In this document: in pieces, positions 32,930 to 44,786 of the stretch
Position numbering within the stretch: the first letter of the stretch is position 1
Layout of the letters: the number at the start of each line of letters is the position of its first letter
Assembly: GCA_016271365.2 (NCBI GenBank)
Contig: CM057451.1
Location: forward strand, 492,145,501 to 492,209,500
From: Neoceratodus forsteri
Lineage: Eukaryota; Chordata; Ceratodontiformes; Ceratodontidae
Length of the DNA: 64,000 nt
Direction: 5' to 3'
Made by a program: the position numbers and the translations under genes
Notes under the pieces: model-generated
What the model was told of the DNA's origin: nothing
The model's input: only the letters and a program-made list of their open reading frames with translations
Database searches by the model: none

Positions 32930-34990
32930 TTGAGATTTGCTACATGACAGGCAATTGGTTGTAGAAAAGGTGCCTGAATTAATTAAAGCAGCAATAGTAC
33001 CTAATCAAGAAGTGATCAGTTACCAGTTTTTGTTGCTCTACAGAAAAGATGGTGGCTGCCTCAGCTGTCTATCTAGTACTGCTGTTTTCAACAAGGCGGG
33101 TGGCAGAAATATAACCAAAAACAAAGGAAAACTGAGCAAATTACGGGGCGATAGTACAATGCCGGTGGGGAAGATTACCAGGTTCATGTTCAGCAGAGCA
33201 CAAGGAATAAACTGTCAAAAAAAGCACATATTTTTTTTTACCTTGCACTGCTGCTTTAAGTCCATCACATGACCACAAGCTCTTGAGGCTCTCCTCAGGC
33301 AATCCAACCCTAATTGGTTGCCTGGTCACCCCCTGAACCCTTCACCAGGCCAGCTCAGGAAAAGAAAAGAAGACAAAGATGGCTGCTAATTTATAGTCTT
33401 AACACAGTCTTACAACAAATTCCTTACAGTATTTACAACAAGTTCTACAATTTAACAGTATTTCCATCCCAAACCAATCCTGCATGAGTGCACTTTCCTG
33501 CTCTGTTTTGTTGGGAAAGTGATCAGGGAAGTCCTAATCTAGTTGGGAATGCTGAAATGGTGGCTCCAGGAGCTGACATGTTTGATGTGGGTGTGAAGAC
33601 AATCTTAAAAGCAGTTGCCCTTTGGGCAGTTACACAGTTTCCTTTGCAAGCTGTAAGCAGCTTTCTGTTGATGTGCTGGAGGCTACCTTTAAAGGTTAGC
33701 CTTCTGAGATCTGGGTACCCATCTGAATCCCTAAAATAATAAAATCAAGGCTGGATTGTAGATTTGGTGTCCAGCTGAGAATGCTATACCTCCAGTAAAT
33801 CAAGGTACTGATATGACAAATGGATACCCTCCAGGTCTACAGATTTAAAAGAGAAAGAGGAAGCTTAACAGAAGAATAGGGAAAAGAATAAAAGCATGTC
33901 AAGTGCACTCCTTAAGTGAGGGCTGGGGCCATCTAATTCCTTCATAAGTGCAGATCACCTGTGCTATGGCAAATGCTCACCACTGTGTATGTCACCTTGT
34001 ATGTCCCCAAAAGGAACCTGCCAGTATTCTAATTCTGACAACATGCCACTGAGAGGGTGCTAAAAGAGCTAAGGAGGTTTCTGAGGTGTGGTAATGAGTC
34101 CTTGCCAGGTCTTAAGCAAGAAGGGAAACAAACATGATTCCACTAGTCAGGGTGGTAAGAAAATTAGACCCTAGAGTGCCCTTTAAGTAAGGGTCTGGTG
34201 CCTCCCAAGCTGCCCTGCAAGTGAAGGTCCTGCACCAGGGTAATAGCTCACTACAGTATAAGTGGTGTGAGTAACAAGAGCCTGTCAGTTAGTTCTGGAG
34301 AGTGTTATTCTGGAAAAAGATTAATTATACAATGGCAAGAAAGAATCTTGGACTGTGATTGGTCAGTTTGGGGCTGGACCCATGGCGTTATCCCAGCACA
34401 ATGCCACAGGTCTACTGGCATCATTATGGCTGCTACGGATGCTCTCCTTTTTTGCATCTCCTCTTAAGAAACAAAAATATTTTTCCACTCTAATAAAAAC
34501 ATTCTTTAAAATATTTTTTTAATTTTATATATGACAACAAGCCATAGTATAATAAGAATAATAAACTCCAGGGTATGTGTCGTTTGGGATAGCATGCATA
34601 CAGAATGGACGATCAGCCTGCGGCCTCATGCCCAACCACCCCAGGCGTAGCATTATCCCAGCACGACACACACCCTGTCATGCATTATTCCTTTATTAAA
34701 ACATACCCTACCCCAGGCCCTGCCCAGAACAGATGAACTCCAACCTATGCTTGTTCTGCTCCGAGGAGGGAGCAATAATACTACGCCATCCATCTGAATG
34801 AACCCAAACACTGTTTGGCTCTAATGCAATTTGCGGATGTCTTGTGTTGTTTCAAGTTAGAGACTGTTTGCATGGTGACCCATAGTCTTTGCATGCCCCT
34901 CTGTTCCATACCCATTATGTGTGTCCCTGTTCAGTCTTCTAGTGTAGCTGAGGTCCTCTTAGTACACTCTAGCCTAATGGCTGGTATTAG
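32930..34990. other. No gene recognised
   Basis: No recognisable domains. Between about 34500 and 34800 there are reciprocally similar pieces (gggtatgt with acataccc, taataa with ttatta), which may be a decayed foldback repeat. Short open frames are unsupported. Confidence 0.3.
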
Positions 34991-35026
34991 TTTAGATAAA
35001 CAGAGTGACAGATAGAAGGATATTGT

Positions 35027-35086
35027 AGATAGATAGATAGATAGATAGATGGATGAATAGATGGATGATCGATAGATAGATGTAGG
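35027..35086. repeat. (GATA)n microsatellite, imperfect
   Basis: Repeats of gata/gatg run from 35027 to about 35086, with an uninterrupted core of tagatagatagatagatag. Not linked to a gene. Confidence 0.9.
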
Positions 35087-35697
35087 TAAACATACTGTGG
35101 ATGCGGATGCTGGGAGACAGACAGATACGTAAACGCTGTAGACACATAGACAGAAAGAATTCAACCTATCCCTTTTCCCAATGTCTCAAGGGAAAATTTG
35201 TTAACTTATTGGGCTAGATTTTCCAACAGATCTGTTTTGGGTCTGCCCAATACTATTTTAAAAAGGGGACATCCGTCATCACTATTGGATCTAAATGTGT
35301 CTGAAGTTTGGACATACTGTACTTTATTCCACAAAAGCAGAATTTGTGTCTCAAAACAACACGTGCCCCATCTTCTGATGCACATTGCAACTTTCCTTTG
35401 TAAATGTATGAAGCTTTTGAAACTGCATAAGTTTGAGTGGGAGATTTCAACCTAAACTAATAGAAACTAAGAGCATGGTTAGTAATAGTAATTATCAAAG
35501 ACACCATATACATATTTGGCCCATATTTTATTTTCTTCACCCCAAAAAACATAAATATGGCTCATTGTTATTCTCTACAGCTGCCTCTTTCTCGGTTTGG
35601 AATAAGTGTCACACACTGATTGGGCAGAAAAGATCTCTTTTATTTACTTGGCTATATATGTGAATTTCAAATGTCACCCATCCATTAATTCAGAAGA

Positions 35698-36300
35698 CTA
35701 TTTATTAATTAATTGATTGATTAGCTTTTATTGACAGTGTGCTCACACTAGACCAAAAATGCACCTATTTTCAATTAGAACCCGGGACAAGCAATACTGT
35801 ACAATACCAGGAAGTTACAAGACAGGTAGTACAATATAAAACATTATAATACAGTACAGGAGATGAAGCAGTAAAAGACAAATGCCATTAGCTGTGGATA
35901 AAGTACACACCAGCTGTTTCAGTTGAGGCAGTACTGGGAGTGAGATAATCAGCCTAAGGCAGGCAAACATAAGGACTACCTGCAAGAATTACATGCAGAC
36001 ATAGTCTGAGTTGGCCTTAAGGTGAGCCCACAGGGATTTTCAAAACAGAGAGTGTGGACTGACAGTGGGATGGAATTCCAAAGTTTGGAAGCAGCAACAC
36101 AGAAGGCCTGGTCCTCCATAAGGGTAGGAGTCCTTGGGACAACAAGAAGGGATCTGTCATTTAAACATAGGGGATGGGACAGATGAGAAAAATTTAGCAG
36201 GGATACAAATAGAGAGGGGTGCCAGTCCTAACTGCTTTGAATATAACCAGTGGGGTACATACAGTCTTTCCTGCTTGACACAATGATACTAAATGGCCAA
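35698..36300 (-). mobile_element. Antisense LINE 3' end fragment
   Basis: The tail reads tatttattaattaattgatt on the plus strand, with gacagtgtgctcac and tagaacccgggacaag following. The arrangement resembles that of 28141-28220, which begins atttatttttttagtttttgattaccgggtgagtgctc and continues with the analogous cagtacaatacaggaag-type text. So this is a second, shorter 3' fragment of the same family. Similarity upstream (higher coordinates) fades near 36300. Confidence 0.55.
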
Positions 36301-36819
36301 TTTAAGTAATTCCCTCAGTAGCAGAACAATTCCAGTTCCCTAAATAGCCATTCTGTAGATACCTACAACAGATATTAAAACAATAGTTTGTACTGCCCCA
36401 GAAGTTCTCACCATTGCTGCATTACTGACCCTGATTCACCTTTAAAAAATAATATCCAGGATCTATTATGTTCTGTTGTCAGCAAGCTAGAAGCTACAGT
36501 GCACCTTAAGGGAAATGGGAATCTAATAAGAAGCTTAAAATATCTGATGAGCTCTGGAAAATATAATGATCTCATCTTTTGAAGGACTAATATCATCTAA
36601 GCTATAACAAATTCAATTTAACATCCTACACTGTAGACTCAAGAATAATCAATTCAAACGTTCCTGTTGTAAAATGTAAATGTAAAAACACATGAGGTGG
36701 TTTCTGCCTGTGTCCAGAATCCTTTTGGGATAAAATCTTTAAGATAATCTTCAAAGCCCTAAGTATTAAGCCTTTGATATTAATATACTTTTGTTTGGTA
36801 TGTTATTCCAATAGGGATC

Positions 36820-37567
36820 TCTCACATCCACGGCAGAATCATTCTTGATCAGATCTTGGAGTACCTTAATAAATATAATTTGCTAACCCCTTGTCAGCAA
36901 GGTTTTAGGTAGGGCACAATACTTAAATGGCCTTGGTGAGGTTCACCAATAGCATCCTGAGAGCCCTGCTAAAGGGCACACTGTTGCTGCTCTTGTGGAT
37001 CTCCACAAGACCTTTGACCTTGTGAGCACAGTAGTATTATGGAAAAATGCAATTTTCTTGTGAAGTGATTAGATGGTACTCCCATTACCTGCACAGACAG
37101 GTCACATGTAACAACTATTGAAGGTCATTCATCTTCTACTAAACCAATCAGATGTGGTGTTCCCCAAGGTTCCATACTGGGCTCACTTATTTTTTTCTTC
37201 TATGAATAATACCTCAATCTTTGTCCATCTAGTTCTATTATAATGTACGCAGATGACGCGGTTATCTATGAGAACAGTCCAACTCCAAAGAAGGCCTTGG
37301 ATCAGCTTCAGGTTAATTTTGATTCATTTCAAAATTGATTACTTGCTAATTCTCTCATGCTTAATTCAGCAAAAACAAAAATTATGCTTTTTACTAATAA
37401 AAGATTAATTTGTCTGACCTTCCACCTGTCTGCAATGTTAAGTGAAACATAATTGAATTAGTTGATTCATTCAAGTATTTGGTGCTCATTTTTGATGCCA
37501 ATCTTACCTTTGAACATCACATCATTTCTATCATTGAAAAGGTACACCAAAGACTTGGATGTCTTTA
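36820..37567 (+). pseudogene. Plus-strand LINE RT fragment (part 1, host of CR1)
   Basis: Around 36880-36915 the text decodes to pieces of an RT fingers segment (NKYNLLTPCQQGF). Near 37140-37180 a RCGVPQGSILGS-like motif B is read, and at 37240-37275 IMYADDAVIYENS, the motif C, appears intact. Frames change repeatedly. The reading reaches KVHQRLGCLYRV at 37567 and then stops being LINE of this family; it resumes at 38982. Confidence 0.75.
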
Positions 37568-38725
37568 CAGAGTCAAGCAGAAAACTACAGACCTGTTAGT
37601 TTAACCTCAGTGGTAGGGAAAATGATGGAATCACTTCTGAAGGAAAGAATTGTTGAGCATCTAGAGGCCAGAGAGGCTCAGGACCCAAGGCAGCATGGAT
37701 TCACAGCGGGAAGATCATGCCAGACAAATCTGATAAATTTCTTTGACTGGGTGACCAAAGTAGTAGATCAGGGAGGGGCTGTGGACATGGCCTACCTAGA
37801 CTTTAGCAAGGCATTTGACACAGTCCCACACAAAAGATTAATATACAAGTTAGCCAGCCTGGGAGTGGGTCCCAAGATGACAGCCTGGGTAAACAATTGG
37901 CTGGAGAATAGGACACAGAGAGTAATAGTAAATGGAGTCCACTCTGAAGAAAGGGGGGTTACTAGTGGGGTACCGCAGGGTTCAGTATTAGGACCGGTCC
38001 TCTTCAATGTCTTTATAGCGACATTGCAGAGGACTGGAAGGAAAGTATGTCTCTTTGCAGATGACACAAAGATCTGCAACAGAGTTGATGCACAAGGTGG
38101 GGTGGAAAGGATGAGAAGGGACTTGACAAGGTTAGAGGAATGGTCAAATGTATGGCAGCTTAGATTCAATGCTAAGAAGTGCAAGGTAATGCACCTGGGA
38201 AACAAAAACCCAGGGGAAGAGTACACAATGGGGGGTGAGATACTAACAACAACAAAGATGGAAAGGGACCTGGGGGTAGTCATATCAAATGACCTAAAGG
38301 TGGGCAAGCAATGTGAGAGGGCAGCAAGGAGGGCTGGGGGGATACTGGGATGCATAGGGAGAGGCATCACCAGTAGAAAACAGGAAGTTATTATCCCTCT
38401 GTACAGACAGTTGGTGAGACCCCATCTGGAGTACTGCGTGCAGTTCTGGAGACCCAATCTCCGCAAGGACATAGACAGGATGGAGGCTGTCCAGAGGAGG
38501 GCAACTAAAATGGTGCAGGGTCTGCACCGGAAGACATATGAAGAGAGACTTAAGGAGCTGAATATGTATAGCCTCGAGGAAAGGAGGGAGAGGAGGGACA
38601 TGATAGAAACTTTCAAGTATCTCAAGGGAATCAACAAAGTCCAAGAGGGTAGCATCTTTCAAAAAAAGAGTTGTGCAAGAACAAGGGGGCACAATTTGAG
38701 GATAGAAGGGGTGGCTCAGAGGTAG
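37559..38725 (+). CDS. CR1 reverse transcriptase ORF (388 codons)
   Basis: The best-preserved coding frame of the window, 5' truncated. Blocks in order: NYRPVSLTSVVGKMMESLL at residues 9-27, MAYLDFSKAFDTVPHKRL at 77-94 (motif A), TSGVPQGSVLGPVLFNVF at 135-152, LFADDTKI at 165-172 (motif C). Thereafter come RFNAKKCKVMHLG, DLGVVISNDLKV and RPHLEYCVQFWRP. It lacks one otherwise usual block: after VLFNVF the sequence runs IATLQRT, whereas related copies have a GDI-type turn, so a small in-frame loss may be present. The endonuclease is absent. It sits inside the LINE at 36820-39640. Confidence 0.9.
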   Translation: MSLQSQAENYRPVSLTSVVGKMMESLLKERIVEHLEAREAQDPRQHGFTAGRSCQTNLINFFDWVTKVVDQGGAVDMAYLDFSKAFDTVPHKRLIYKLASLGVGPKMTAWVNNWLENRTQRVIVNGVHSEERGVTSGVPQGSVLGPVLFNVFIATLQRTGRKVCLFADDTKICNRVDAQGGVERMRRDLTRLEEWSNVWQLRFNAKKCKVMHLGNKNPGEEYTMGGEILTTTKMERDLGVVISNDLKVGKQCERAARRAGGILGCIGRGITSRKQEVIIPLYRQLVRPHLEYCVQFWRPNLRKDIDRMEAVQRRATKMVQGLHRKTYEERLKELNMYSLEERRERRDMIETFKYLKGINKVQEGSIFQKKSCARTRGHNLRIEGVAQR

Positions 38726-38981
38726 TTTAAGGAAGTATTTTTCACAGAGGGGTTGTGGATGCATGGAACGGCCTTCCGAGGGAGGTTGTGGGAGTCAAAA
38801 AACAATGGTGGAACTCCTAGCATGCATGGGACATGCATAAGGCAATTTAGGGGGTGGGGGTAGGAAGAAGTAGGCTGCTGGTTAACTAGGATCTGCAGCT
38901 TACCCATTAGGTAGGGAAATGGGCAGACTGGGTGGGCCAAGCGGTCCTTATCTGCCGTCAAAATCTATGTTTCTATGTTTC
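37568..38981 (+). mobile_element. 5'-truncated CR1 insertion with characteristic 3' tail
   Basis: Begins with cagaaaactacagacctgtt, runs through the RT ORF and ends gggcagactgggtgggccaa, then ggtccttatctgccg and atctatgtttctatgtttct at about 38981. The host LINE reads continuously, in phase, from RVK at 37567 to HYLTTESR at 38986, so the insertion point is exact to a few bases. A short aag at both sides could be part of a target duplication. Confidence 0.85.
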
Positions 38982-39640
38982 TAAGCATTATTTAACGACC
39001 GAATCTAGGAGGCTCCTGGCACACAGTTTCCTTTTTAGTGTCTTAGATTATGGGCTGGTGGTCTTTGCCCCTATGAATTATAAACTTCTAGGAAAGTTGA
39101 CAGTCATGTACAATTCTATTTTAAAATTTACAGTATGCTTTCTGTCCCAGCCAGAACTCACCACTGTTTAATGCTAAAATCTTCCGTCTTTCTCTCACAA
39201 ATAGAATTCAGTTTAAGATGTGTTTTTTTCTATTTAAAATCAAAGCTGGTTTGTCACCCACTCCAGTTAGTTCGTACTTTTCTAAATATGTTAATTCTAA
39301 CGGCACTAGAACTCAATCAAAGTTTACATTTAATATTCCATTTTTCAAGAGAGCTTCTGGAAAACGTTGATTGCTATATAGGGGACCTAGTTATTTTAAC
39401 TCACTCCCATGTGATATATCAAATTGTACCTCTTTTATTCTCTTTTAAATCAAAGTTGAAAAGGTACTTGCAGTTTTTTCTAGAATGTATTTGTTAAATG
39501 TCTAAGTGTCTATTGTTATAATGTACTGTATATGTTGTTGTATTTGTTTATTGTAATGCTTGTTGTCTGTGAAAACAGGCAATTTGTTTATCAGACTTAC
39601 AAAGGTAAAAAATAAAATGAAATGAAATTAACTGAAATTA
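38982..39640 (+). pseudogene. Plus-strand LINE C-terminus (part 2) with (TGAAA) tail
   Basis: Translation from 38986 gives HYLTTESRRLLAHSFLFSVL, then DYGLVVFAPMNYKLLGKL and a TVCFLSQPELTTV-type block, the post-RT region of L2/Rex-like LINEs. Stops accumulate towards 39400. The 3' end at about 39600-39640 shows aaataaaatgaaatgaaatt, an A-rich short tandem tail. Confidence 0.7.
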
Positions 39641-40127
39641 CTACATTTGTCTTTTATTAATACTAACAAGTGTATGTTGCGAAATGGAAAGTTGCTAATC
39701 CCTCAAAATTTAAATGACAGTATATGGATGAATTTGATAGTTAATCTTATTAAATCAGAAAAATTCACTATTATTAGAAGAAGACACCTAAAGTATGGAT
39801 GAAATTTGGGCATCCTTAGATAACGTGCTCCACCAAGGCATCGAATCAATAGTTCTGCTAAGTCCTAGATATTTATGGATATTATGAACTGCCATACATA
39901 TGAATTACTCAGCTAGTAATGTAGATTATTGCGTGTACAGTACAAGGTGCTTCCTCAACCAAATGGCATTTAATATGATTGTATCTTATTATGTTCAATA
40001 CAGTCTCTTTTAAAGAAACAAAACTAAAGTATAACATATTGAAATACAGAAGGTTTCTTAGCTGACTTAGCAATGTTTGATTGTCAGTATTTCAATAGGA
40101 TGACATTTTTAATAAAAGAACTGAGTA
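39641..40127. other. No gene recognised
   Basis: AT-rich, without supported frames. It separates two LINE remnants. Confidence 0.3.
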
Positions 40128-40720
40128 CTTACATAGAAACATAGAATCTGTTTGGCAGATAAGGACCATATGGCCCACCTAATCTGCCCATTTCCCTACT
40201 CACTGCTGCAGCCCCAGATCCTATTTGATCTGTGCCTCTCCTGCTCTGCACATCTCCAGGGTACCCTATGTTTATACCATGCACTCTTGAACCCCCTTAT
40301 TGTTTTTGCACCCACCACTTCTGCTAGAAGGCTGTTTAATAGCTCCACTACCCTCTCAATGAAGAAGTACTTCCTAATATTATCCCTGAGTCTACCACCC
40401 TTCAGCCTCATATCATGCCCCCTTGTTCTTGTGCAGAGTTTTCTCTGAAATTTGCTTTCCACCTATACCCTGTTTATTCCCCTAAGGTAACTGAAAGTCT
40501 CTATCATATCTCCCCTCTCCCTTCTTTACTACAGTGAATAGATATTAAGGCCCCTAAGTCTTTTCTCATAGGGCTTCTGGTGCAGTCCATGTACCATCTT
40601 CATTGCCCTTCTCTAGACTGCCTCTATTTTGTCAATTTCTTTCCAGATATATGGTCTTCAGTACTGGACACAGTACTCCAGCTTTGGCCTCACCAGATTT
40701 GAACACTGGATTTAAGAGAT
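40128..40720 (-). pseudogene. Antisense CR1 3' end and C-terminus
   Basis: In sense (minus) the frame at 40196-40462 reads KLCTRTRGHDMRLKGGRLRD, then KYFFIERVVELLNSLLAEVV and TIRGFKSAWYKHR, the C-terminal block of CR1 ORF2. Upstream text near 40560-40690 gives LEYCVQYWRP-type material. Its 3' tail at 40128-40160 matches that of the CR1 at 38981. Confidence 0.85.
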
Positions 40721-40889
40721 ATGTCTGAGGCATACTCACCAACAACTAAGAAAAGAGTTAAAGTCAAATTTTCACCTTAGTTTATTACAGGACAATGTCA
40801 AAAGATGAAAGTAAGAGATACGCTCTGGTGACAGTTTGCATGTACCACAGATCTCAGTGTCTTGACACATTACACACAGCTAAAAATAG

Positions 40890-41395
40890 TTTGAAAAAAT
40901 GTTATTTATATATGTCTTTCCAGAACCCAAAACACTTTACAAATCAAAACAGACACATATACATCAAATTTTACACAACTCCCGATCAGTTATAATTACA
41001 GCAGTAATTACACAATTATCAGTCATCAGAAACATCTTGTCTAAATAGCCAGGTCTTCAATTTGGATTTAAAACTTTTAACCAAAGAGGCAGAATGGAGC
41101 AATATTGGGACAGCAGTCTGTAAACGGAGCCACAACAGAAAACACTTGACCCACAGCAGATTTTAGTCTTGTTGAAGGGACAGTTAACATTCACTGGGAT
41201 TCTGAGCAAAGGACTCTACTGCCCTGAGAATCATCCTGCTGGTTGCCAGCAACTCATGAATGCAGATAGGGCTCAGTTTGTTTGCATCTTATAGGCTTTT
41301 AAATATATTTTAAACTCAGCACACCATCTTATCTACAGCCTGTGTAACCCTCGCAAAACTGGAGTAATGTGATCAAATCAAGATGTTCCAGTTAA
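40890..41395 (-). pseudogene. Antisense L2-like 3' fragment
   Basis: The sense strand decodes to SFKSKLKTWLFRQDVS near 41020-41070, a typical L2 C-terminal ending, followed by a 3' UTR with 'tttgtaaagtgttttgggttct'-type text, the phrase common at L2 3' ends. The upstream side near 41395 breaks at the boundary with the CR1. Confidence 0.6.
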
Positions 41396-41750
41396 CAACA
41401 TGAGGTGGAATCTGTATAGAGAAGGCAGAGCCCAGATGTTGTGGAGCATAGTGCCCTGTATAAGAAGTAGAATCTCGGTAGACAAGGCACAGCCAGTTGT
41501 TAAGGGACATAGAACCCTATATGCCAGACTGAACCTCTGGTCATTCAGTAGGAGTGTGTGAACAGATGTCTTACTGCATAGCTCAACCCAAGATTCAGTG
41601 GCCCTGTATGTGAAGAAAGCATTAAGGCAACTGAAGACAGGGTTATGGGGAGGGCACTGAAACCCAAATAGTGAGGGTATATGGGAGGGGAAACAGATTG
41701 GGGTGAGGTTTCCAGGAGAAGCAGAGAGGATGGAAGTATAAGGAATCTGG

Positions 41751-42379
41751 GTGGGGTTCGACAAGAGGATCAGGGATAAGGGTGGGGTTGGTGTTAGTAA
41801 ATGCCAGGAGCTTGGGAAACAAGTTGCCAGAGTTCCAGGCCATGCTGTTCGGGGGGTGGATGTGGTGGCGGTCACGGAAACGTGGGCCAGCAAAAACCAT
41901 GACTGGGACCTAAACGTGTGGGGGTACACTATGCTTAGGAAGGATAGAAAGGAGGGCAGAGGGGGTGGAGTGGCTATGTTCATTAGAGATGACATAGAAA
42001 TTGCTAGGGTAGAAGAGGCAGAGGGAAACGTGGAGGCCTTATGGGTCACCTTACGATCCCCAGCAGGAGATAAGGTCAAGCTGGGTGTAGCATATAGGCC
42101 CCGGGATGAGTGATGTTCTAGAGGATGGTTTGCTGGACAACATCATTGCCCAGTGTGGACCAAAAGGGGAAGGAGTGGTGTTGATGGGACCTTAATATGC
42201 CAGGTACAAACTGGGGAACCATGTCCTCTAAGGTGGCCAAGGAGCAGAGGCTGCTGGATGGTTTCCAGGATGTGTTCTTAACACAGCATGTGATGGAGCC
42301 CACAAGGGAGGGGCATGTCCTGGATGTGGTTCTGGCAGATGGGGATCTGGTAAGGGACATGGTTGTACAAGACCCCTGA
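41751..42379 (+). pseudogene. CR1 endonuclease domain
   Basis: Reading gives VNARSLGNKLPEFQ near 41795 (in a shifted frame), then VAVTETWASKNHDWDLNVWG, GGGVAMFIRDDIEIA and LGVAYRPRDE in the 41751-42113 frame. The second frame near 42197-42379 reads MPGTNWGTMSSK, then LLDGFQDVFLTQHV and VLDVVLADGD. The catalytic Glu of TETW is present. The GDFN-type motif falls near the frame break at 42190. Confidence 0.8.
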
Positions 42380-43095
42380 CTGGGAGCGACCACAATACTG
42401 TCTGGTTTCAAATAAGCATAGGGGGAGGGGGGAAGAGATCTAGGACACTGGCAGTGGACTTCAGGGGGCAGACTTTATAGGCATGGGAAATATTCTCAAG
42501 GATCACTTGAAGGGATTACCTCAAGACAAGTGTGGAAAGGAGATGGGAGGTCATAAAACGGGACTTCATGAGGCAGTCAGGATCTGCCTAAGTTGAAATG
42601 TAAGGAGCAAGGTCACATAAACCATGCTGGTGGTCCAGTGAGGTACAGGTAGCAGTCAGAAGAAAAGAAGGTGGCCTACAAAAATATAAAAACAACAAGA
42701 GGGATAGGGATAAGGAAATGTACCAGCTTGCATCTAGAAAAGTCACCCATGATGGTGAGGGAGCAAGAGTCAGTAAAGAGCAGCTGGCTGGCCAGGGATA
42801 CATGGAGGAAAAGGGTTCTTCCGGTACATTGGGGAGTGGAGAAAAACTAAGGGCCATCTCAGCAGATTGAGATCAGAAGGAGGGTGGGTGGAAGAGGCGA
42901 GGGACCAGGCAGAGGTATTTAATGAGTACTTTGCCTCTGTGTTCACTAGGGAGGGGGATGTGATATATATTCAAAGCAAGGCACGAAGGGGATAGAAACA
43001 TCAGTAAGTGGGATCAGAGGAGCAACAGAAATGGAGCAAGAGGAGGAGAGGTACCCCAGGGTGTCACATCTGGGTAAGGATAAAAGGCCAGTAAG

Positions 43096-43911
43096 GTGGA
43101 GGGATGGATGATGCTATCTCACTTAAAGGGTGTGGTTAGCCTCAAGGCCCTAAAGAAAGACAAATCTCCTGGGCGGATGGCATTCATCCAGAGTACTATG
43201 GGAATTGGCGGACATACTGGCTGCACCTGGCGGAGCTTTTCAGCAGGTCACTCTGGAGACAGGGAGGTACCTAGGGATTGGCGAGAGGCACATGTGGTAC
43301 CAATCCATAAGGAGATCGAGGGAAGTACCAGGTAACTATAGACCCATCAGTTTGACCTCGGTGGTGGGAAAATTAATGGAGAGTATACTAAAGGAACGAT
43401 TGGGGTGTACTTGGAGGAGGTGGAGGTCTGGATAGTCGCAACATGGGTTTGTGCCAGGTAGATCATGTCAAACCAACCTTGTGGAGTTCTATGAATGGGT
43501 AACATCAGAACTGGACAGGGTAAGCCTGTGGATGTATTAGTCTTGGACTTCAGCAAGGCATTTGACTTCTGTCCTCCACAATGGTCTGTGGAGAAACTGA
43601 TGGGGTTAGGAGTAGGCCCTTTGATGGTCAGATGGATTGAAAACTGGCTAGCTGGACGTACTCAGAGAGTAGTGGTCTGTGGGGAGCTCTCGAACCCTAG
43701 AGATGTTGGTAGTGGGGTACCACAGGGCTCGGTCCTGGGTCCGATCCTGTTTAATGCATACATATCGGACATCAGGGAGGGTATAGGGTGTGAAATGAGT
43801 CTCTTCACGGATGACTCCAAGATGGGAGCAGTAGTTGAGGGAGAAGAGGGGAGGTTGGCCTGCAAGGGGACCTGGACACCCTGGAAAGCTGGGCTCACAC
43901 ATGGAAATTAA
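43096..43911 (+). pseudogene. CR1 reverse transcriptase (decayed)
   Basis: Pieces: KDKSPGRMAF near 43160, a NYRPISLTSVVGKLMESILK block near 43330-43390, VLVLDFSKAFDFCPP at 43530-43580, GSGVPQGSVLGPILFNAYIS near 43710-43770 and LFTDDSKM near 43800-43820. The last replaces the usual FADD by FTDD. The frame then breaks and continues downstream with ITKCKV-type and LGRGNPKHRYTLG-type text. Confidence 0.85.
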
Positions 43912-44640
43912 ATTTCAATATCACCAAGTGCAAGGTGTAGCATCTTGGTCGGGGAAACCCTAAACACAGGTACACCCTGGGAGGGGAGGTGCTGGAGGCC
44001 TCAGTAGGGGAAAAAGACCTAGGGGTCATGGTGGATGCATGTATGAATAACTCTGAGCAGTGCAGGAGAGCGGCTAGCAAGGCAAACAGGATGTTGGGAT
44101 GCATCGTAAGGGGGATCACCACTAGGAGCAAGGAAGTGATTCTGCTGTACAATGGACTAGTTAGACCACACCTTGAGTACTGTGTACAAGTACTGGAGAC
44201 CACACTTTGAAGAGGGGCATACAGCTCCTGGAGAGTACAGAGGAGGGCAACAAAGATGATACTGGGGCTAGGGATTTGACACATGAGGACAGACTTAGGA
44301 GCGCTGCCTGTTTTCACTGGAGGAGAGGACAGACAGGAGGACATGATTGAGGTCTTCAAGCACCTCAAGGAATAAATAGGGTAAACATGGAGGGGATCTT
44401 TAGACTAAAGCAGGGAGGTATCACCAGAGGGCATGGTTTGAAGTTGGAAGGTGGAAGGGTGAGGGGGGAAAAGAGGAGGAGATTTTTCACTGAGAGGGTG
44501 GTGGACCCTTGGAATGCACTGCCTGGTGAGCTGGTTCAGAGATCCACAGTGGAGGGCTTCAAGAGAGGGTGGGACAGACACAGAAAGTGGATGTATCAGA
44601 TGATGGCCTGTCCCTGGGGTGGGGATGGATGATCACGGGT
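43912..44640 (+). pseudogene. CR1 C-terminal region
   Basis: Decodes to VLEASVGEKDLGVMVDACMN, NRMLGCIVRGITTRSKEVIL, RPHLEYCVQ and, at 44387-44632, GITRGHGLKLEGGRVRGEKR followed by RFFTERVVDPWNALPGELV and VEGFKRGWDRHRK. These are post-RT blocks of CR1 ORF2. Stops separate them. Confidence 0.8.
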
Positions 44641-44786
44641 TTCTGGAGCACAAGGGATGGAGGGTCTCGGCACCCAACTAAGGATCTAAGGTTCGAGCAG
44701 ACTGATAGACCATAAGGCCTAATCTGCTGGCAAATAGTATGTTAGTATGTTAGTATAGTTGGTGACAGGTTGGGGAGGGTGTTAAA

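Larger units (their letters stand above)
30175..32930 (-). mobile_element. Antisense L2-like LINE, RT largely intact
   Basis: Sense direction descends. The order is endonuclease C-terminal half (32579-32917), linker (31961-32521), RT (31150-32001) and C-terminal domain (30539-31039). A (TAAA)n tail follows in sense, visible on the plus strand as repeated ttta units at 30180-30202. The 5' half of the endonuclease is missing, so it is 5' truncated near 32930. Only a few frame changes separate the parts, so it is younger than most neighbours. Confidence 0.85.
41600..44757 (+). mobile_element. Plus-strand CR1, near-complete ORF2, degraded
   Basis: Contains endonuclease (about 41790-42420), linker, RT (43080-43900) and C-terminal region (43900-44640). 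It ends in a variant of the CR1 tail at 44710-44757 (gaccataaggcctaatctgc... followed by tatgttagtatgttagtat). Frameshifts and stops divide it into several frames. It represents a different subfamily from the CR1 at 37568, since the 3' tail sequence differs. Confidence 0.85.

Noticed and set aside
37792..38764. Long minus-strand frames (287 and 156 codons)
   Set aside because: They are antisense shadows of the CR1 RT frame at 37559-38725.
41378..42079. A 233-codon minus-strand open frame
   Set aside because: It lies opposite the CR1 endonuclease read on the plus strand, which carries recognisable motifs; the minus frame has none.
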